NCBI GenBank assembly: GCA_030050125.1
Contig: JASIJN010000034.1
Span: 1 to 8,198, forward strand
From: Streptosporangiaceae bacterium
Lineage (GTDB): Bacteria; Actinomycetota; Actinomycetes; Streptosporangiales; Streptosporangiaceae
Direction: 5' to 3'
DNA: 8,198 nt
This document shows positions 6,195 to 8,198 of this stretch, piece by piece. The notes beneath the pieces are model-generated. The model was not told the origin of the DNA. It worked only from the letters and a program-made list of their open reading frames with translations, and did no database searches. A program made the position numbers and the translations under genes. How positions within the stretch are numbered: position 1 is the stretch's first letter; every line of letters begins with the position of its first letter.

Positions 6195-6200
6195 TAGGGT
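6195..6200 (+). promoter_or_regulatory. -10 box suggesting leaderless transcription of the TetR gene
   Basis: TAGGGT ends seven bases before the ATG at 6208, so the transcript would start at or next to the start codon. No ribosome binding site is visible before the ATG, in keeping with a leaderless mRNA, which is common in actinobacteria. Confidence 0.5.
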
Positions 6201-6207
6201 GCCCACG

Positions 6208-6861
6208 ATGACAGAATCCCCGAAGCGGACGCGGCGCCAGGACTACGCCGAGGCAACCCGCCAGGCGATCATCGACGCCGCGCGGAAACTCTTCGCCGAG
6301 CGCGGCTACTTCGCGACGAAAGTCGATGACATCGCCGCCGAAGCCCGGGTCGCGCCAGCCACCGTGTACGCGGTAACCGGCGGCAAGCAAAGCCTGCTGA
6401 ACATCCTGATCACGGCCTGGACCACCGATCCGATCGTGGAACAGACGCTCAGCGACGTCGACACCTCCACCGATCCGGCGGCGATCATCCGCGAAGTAGC
6501 CTCCGCGAGCCGGACCATGCGCGAGGCCTACGTGGACGTGATCCGCGTCATGCTGGCGACAGCCCCGCACGATCAGGCCGTGGCCCAGCTAGAGCAGGCC
6601 GCCAGCGCGGTCTACCGGGCCGCCCTGGTCCCGATCGCCGAGCGCCTGGCCCAGCTCGGCGGCCTGCAGCCCGGGATAAACGCGGCCGACGCCGTCGACC
6701 TGCTGTGGTTCTACTTCGGCTACTCCTCCTACTTCACGCTGCACGACGACAACGGCTGGTCCTACGAACGGGCCGAGCACTGGCTCGCCGATCAGGCCAT
6801 TGCGGCGCTGCTCACGCCATCAGCCCAGCCCCGCAACAAGTGGTGCGCAGGCGCTGGGTAA
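6208..6861 (+). CDS. TetR-family transcriptional regulator
   Basis: This 217-residue protein has the TetR layout. A basic N-terminal arm comes first (Lys6, Arg7, Arg9, Arg10). The DNA-binding three-helix unit (about 18-65) carries Ala-Ala-Arg-Lys-Leu-Phe-Ala-Glu-Arg-Gly-Tyr-Phe-Ala-Thr (24-37), Ile-Ala-Ala-Glu-Ala-Arg-Val-Ala-Pro-Ala-Thr-Val-Tyr (42-54) and a Lys60 cap. An all-helical ligand-binding and dimer domain follows, including an aromatic patch Leu-Trp-Phe-Tyr-Phe-Gly-Tyr (166-172). The start at 6208 is favoured over 6166 because a -10 box sits seven bases upstream and the shorter protein begins like its family. It is transcribed away from the SRPBCC gene across a 119-bp region with a palindromic operator candidate, so autoregulation and repression of SRPBCC (and perhaps CDF) are likely. 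The inducer is unknown. Confidence 0.92.
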   Translation: MTESPKRTRRQDYAEATRQAIIDAARKLFAERGYFATKVDDIAAEARVAPATVYAVTGGKQSLLNILITAWTTDPIVEQTLSDVDTSTDPAAIIREVASASRTMREAYVDVIRVMLATAPHDQAVAQLEQAASAVYRAALVPIAERLAQLGGLQPGINAADAVDLLWFYFGYSSYFTLHDDNGWSYERAEHWLADQAIAALLTPSAQPRNKWCAGAG

Positions 6862-6863
6862 GG

Positions 6864-6882
6864 CGGGCGCCGCCGACGCCCG
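6864..6882 (+). terminator. Hairpin just after the TetR stop, weak terminator candidate
   Basis: CGGGCG (6864-6869) and CGCCCG (6877-6882) form a 6-bp GC stem with a 7-nt loop three bases after the TetR stop. A short T-run occurs only about 13 bases later. It could end TetR transcripts but is not strong. Confidence 0.35.
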
Positions 6883-7168
6883 ATGCTGCCACGGGTTTTC
6901 CGCGCCTCCGGCGATCTCTGCGCTGGGCAGGCCGTGGTTCCTCCGCCTTACGCGCCGCTCAAGGCTGAATGATGAGTGATTCGCGGGGCACATGGGAATC
7001 GAGATGCGCACGGTCGCAGCCCTGGCGCCAGAAACCTTCGTTACGGCTGAGATCTGAGATGCGGCGGGCCGTCCCTAAGGCACCACCAAAGACAAGAATC
7101 CGGACAAGCCGCAGAAAACGTCAGCACCAAGAACGCACTTGGAAACAGCGGCGAGATCATTACGGGCC

Positions 7169-7197
7169 TTGCCGCCAGGTAAGGCGACCATTAGAAT
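7169..7197 (+). promoter_or_regulatory. Promoter of the amidinotransferase gene
   Basis: TTGCCG (7169-7174), a 17-bp spacer and TAGAAT (7192-7197) match the primary sigma consensus at 4/6 and 5/6 with ideal spacing. It is the best promoter by eye in the window. Transcription would begin near 7204, right at an in-frame GTG (7205) and about 30 bases before the ATG at 7235. Confidence 0.6.
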
Positions 7198-7234
7198 ACG
7201 CGCGGTGGATCGACGCTCAATCGAATGGAGCAAC

Positions 7235-8198
7235 ATGGCCGCCTTACCGCCTGCCACCTCGACGGCCAGCCGATCACTGGCCTGCGGGGCGCACTCCTGT
7301 GACGAGTTCACACAGTTACGAGAAGTTGTTGTGGGCGATGCGAGCTATGCCCAAATCCCGACTCAGCCAGACCTGTCAATGTGGACGAGTCAGTACTCAG
7401 CGCTGACTTGGCAGGAGATGGCCACTGTACGCACCGGTGCCCTGTCCAAACGAATTATCGAGGAGACCCAGGCTGACCTGGAGTTACTCGTCACGACCCT
7501 GCGAGACCTCGGCATCGTCGTGTATCGACCAGCTGTCATCGACCACGCACGGGAGTTTGCCACGCCAGACTGGCGCAGCGACGGTTTCTATTCGTACTGC
7601 CCCCGGGACATAACGCTCATTATCGGTTCCACAATCATCGAAACACCCAGCCCCACGCGTGCCCGCTACTTCGAGCTCAACGGGCTCAAAGATATCTTCC
7701 AGCGTTGCATGACCCAAGGGTCGGCCTGGATTTCGGCGCCGAAGCCCCTCCTGCTGGACGAACTCTTCGGCGTCGACCCGCAAGGGCTGCCGGTGCTCGG
7801 GGAGCTAGAGCCTGCCTTCGACGCGGCCAACGTCTTACGTCTCGGGCGCGACCTGTTCTACCTCATTTCGTGCAGCGGGAACGAACTCGGGCGACAGTGG
7901 CTCGAGAATGTACTGCGGGCACAAGGCGACACGTATCGCGTGCACCCCTTGCGCGGCCTTTACGACCATACGCACATCGACACCACCATCTCGGTGTTAC
8001 GACCTGGCCTCGTCTTGCTCAATCCGGCCCGCATCACCGAGGCCACCGTCCCGGACCTGTTCCGCGGCTGGGACATCATCTGGTGCCCGGCCGCGGTCGA
8101 CACCCCGCCCGCCTCCGCGCACCCCCTGGGTTCGGCGTGGCTGGGAATGAACCTGCTCATGATCAATCCTCAGCTGGCCATCGTCGACGCGGCACAGC
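7235..8198 (+). CDS. Amidinotransferase (glycine amidinotransferase/StrB/CyrA type), C-terminus beyond the window
   Basis: 321 residues are visible and the frame is still open at the right edge. Enzymes of this family move the amidino group of arginine to an amine through a covalent Cys adduct. Landmarks: Leu-Arg-Glu-Val-Val-Val-Gly (28-34), Cys-Pro-Arg-Asp (122-125), Glu-Pro-Ala-Phe-Asp196-Ala-Ala-Asn with Arg-Leu-Gly-Arg-Asp (202-206), His247-Ile-Asp249, Asn-Pro-Ala-Arg266, and Trp-Leu-Gly-Met-Asn (302-306). These line up with the catalytic Asp and His and the arginine-binding residues of human AGAT. The catalytic Cys should lie tens of residues past the edge. Residues 244 and 246, before the His, are Asp and Thr, where AGAT has Asn and Met, so the acceptor is probably not glycine. 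GGAG (7227-7230) supports ATG 7235; GTG 7205 is an alternative, leaderless start adding ten residues. Five Leu codons are TTA (4, 28, 84, 201, 255). Confidence 0.9.
   Translation, partial: MAALPPATSTASRSLACGAHSCDEFTQLREVVVGDASYAQIPTQPDLSMWTSQYSALTWQEMATVRTGALSKRIIEETQADLELLVTTLRDLGIVVYRPAVIDHAREFATPDWRSDGFYSYCPRDITLIIGSTIIETPSPTRARYFELNGLKDIFQRCMTQGSAWISAPKPLLLDELFGVDPQGLPVLGELEPAFDAANVLRLGRDLFYLISCSGNELGRQWLENVLRAQGDTYRVHPLRGLYDHTHIDTTISVLRPGLVLLNPARITEATVPDLFRGWDIIWCPAAVDTPPASAHPLGSAWLGMNLLMINPQLAIVDAAQ

Larger units (their letters stand above)
6862..7204. other. Intergenic region between TetR and the amidinotransferase
   Basis: No reading frame here looks like a real gene. The frame at 6969-7406 has a composition rich in Arg, Ser, Gln and Pro, runs into the amidinotransferase in another frame and resembles nothing known. 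The stretch about 7075-7160 is richer in A than its surroundings. The region holds a weak hairpin (6864-6882), three copies of a 10-bp motif (a fourth lies just inside the gene), and a good promoter at 7169-7197. Confidence 0.6.
6857..7248. repeat. Four copies of a 10-bp motif, GGTAAGGCGG, in alternating orientation
   Basis: The copies are at 6857-6866 (plus, exact, overlapping the TetR stop), 6943-6952 (minus, one mismatch), 7178-7187 (plus, one mismatch) and 7239-7248 (minus, exact). They form two inverted pairs about 86 and 61 bp apart. The third copy sits between the -35 and -10 boxes of the amidinotransferase promoter and the fourth lies just inside the coding region. This placement suits a repressor that loops or blocks, but could be fortuitous; a further near-copy occurs inside the hydrolase gene near 2504. 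Confidence 0.45.

Noticed and set aside
6969..7406. Plus-strand open frame of 145 codons before and into the amidinotransferase
   Set aside because: It has no family resemblance or ribosome binding site, and it overlaps the amidinotransferase start and promoter in another frame.
7418..7420. ATG 7418 as start of the amidinotransferase
   Set aside because: Upstream in-frame codons encode the conserved Leu-Arg-Glu-Val-Val-Val-Gly segment of the family, so the gene begins well before this ATG.
1..8198. tRNA, rRNA, CRISPR arrays, insertion sequences or riboswitches
   Set aside because: No cloverleaf, rRNA signature, regularly spaced repeat, transposase-like frame or recognisable riboswitch core was seen on reading both strands.

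Overview
This window looks like a chromosomal segment of a high-GC actinomycete. The signs are strong G/C third-position codon use, GTG starts, TANNNT -10 boxes placed for leaderless transcription, and families typical of soil actinobacteria (AraC plus VOC pairs, TetR next to SRPBCC, secreted alpha/beta-hydrolases, lipoproteins). Genus cannot be fixed from the sequence. There are nine supported protein-coding genes, two of them cut by the window edges, plus one probable gene remnant. No rRNA, tRNA, CRISPR array or insertion sequence was seen.

Layout. At 1-189 is the C-terminal tail of a gene, probably a short-chain dehydrogenase/reductase. At 227-345 (minus) lies what looks like the nucleophile-elbow fragment of a decayed dienelactone hydrolase. 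A glyoxalase-fold (VOC) protein follows at 465-881. After an AT-richer intergenic stretch comes a two-gene export operon: a small lipoprotein (1075-1467) overlapping by 31 bp a secreted, cysteine-rich lipase/esterase-like hydrolase (1437-2855), followed by a strong nested hairpin (2886-2928). Next is a translationally coupled pair with an 11-bp overlap: an AraC-family regulator (3005-3907) and a second VOC protein (3897-4355). Convergent to these, on the minus strand, are a cation diffusion facilitator transporter (4454-5446) and an SRPBCC-fold protein (5564-6088). They diverge from a TetR regulator (6208-6861) across a 119-bp control region that carries a 13-bp palindrome and two direct half-repeats 20 bp apart.

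Right end. After about 340 bp without a convincing gene, a well-formed promoter (7169-7197) drives an amidinotransferase (7235 to beyond 8198) of the glycine amidinotransferase/StrB/CyrA type. It has most of the catalytic architecture of the family, altered acceptor-pocket positions and five TTA leucine codons. It may be the first gene of a specialised-metabolite locus lying to the right. A 10-bp motif, GGTAAGGCGG, occurs four times in alternating orientation between the TetR stop codon and the start of this gene.

How the genes work together. The window reads as four small regulatory units: the secreted lipoprotein/hydrolase pair; AraC with its VOC partner; TetR controlling the SRPBCC (and perhaps CDF) genes; and the amidinotransferase with its own promoter and a possible motif cluster. 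No complete multi-gene novel system is visible. The most interesting parts are the amidinotransferase and its control region, and the lipoprotein/hydrolase pair.
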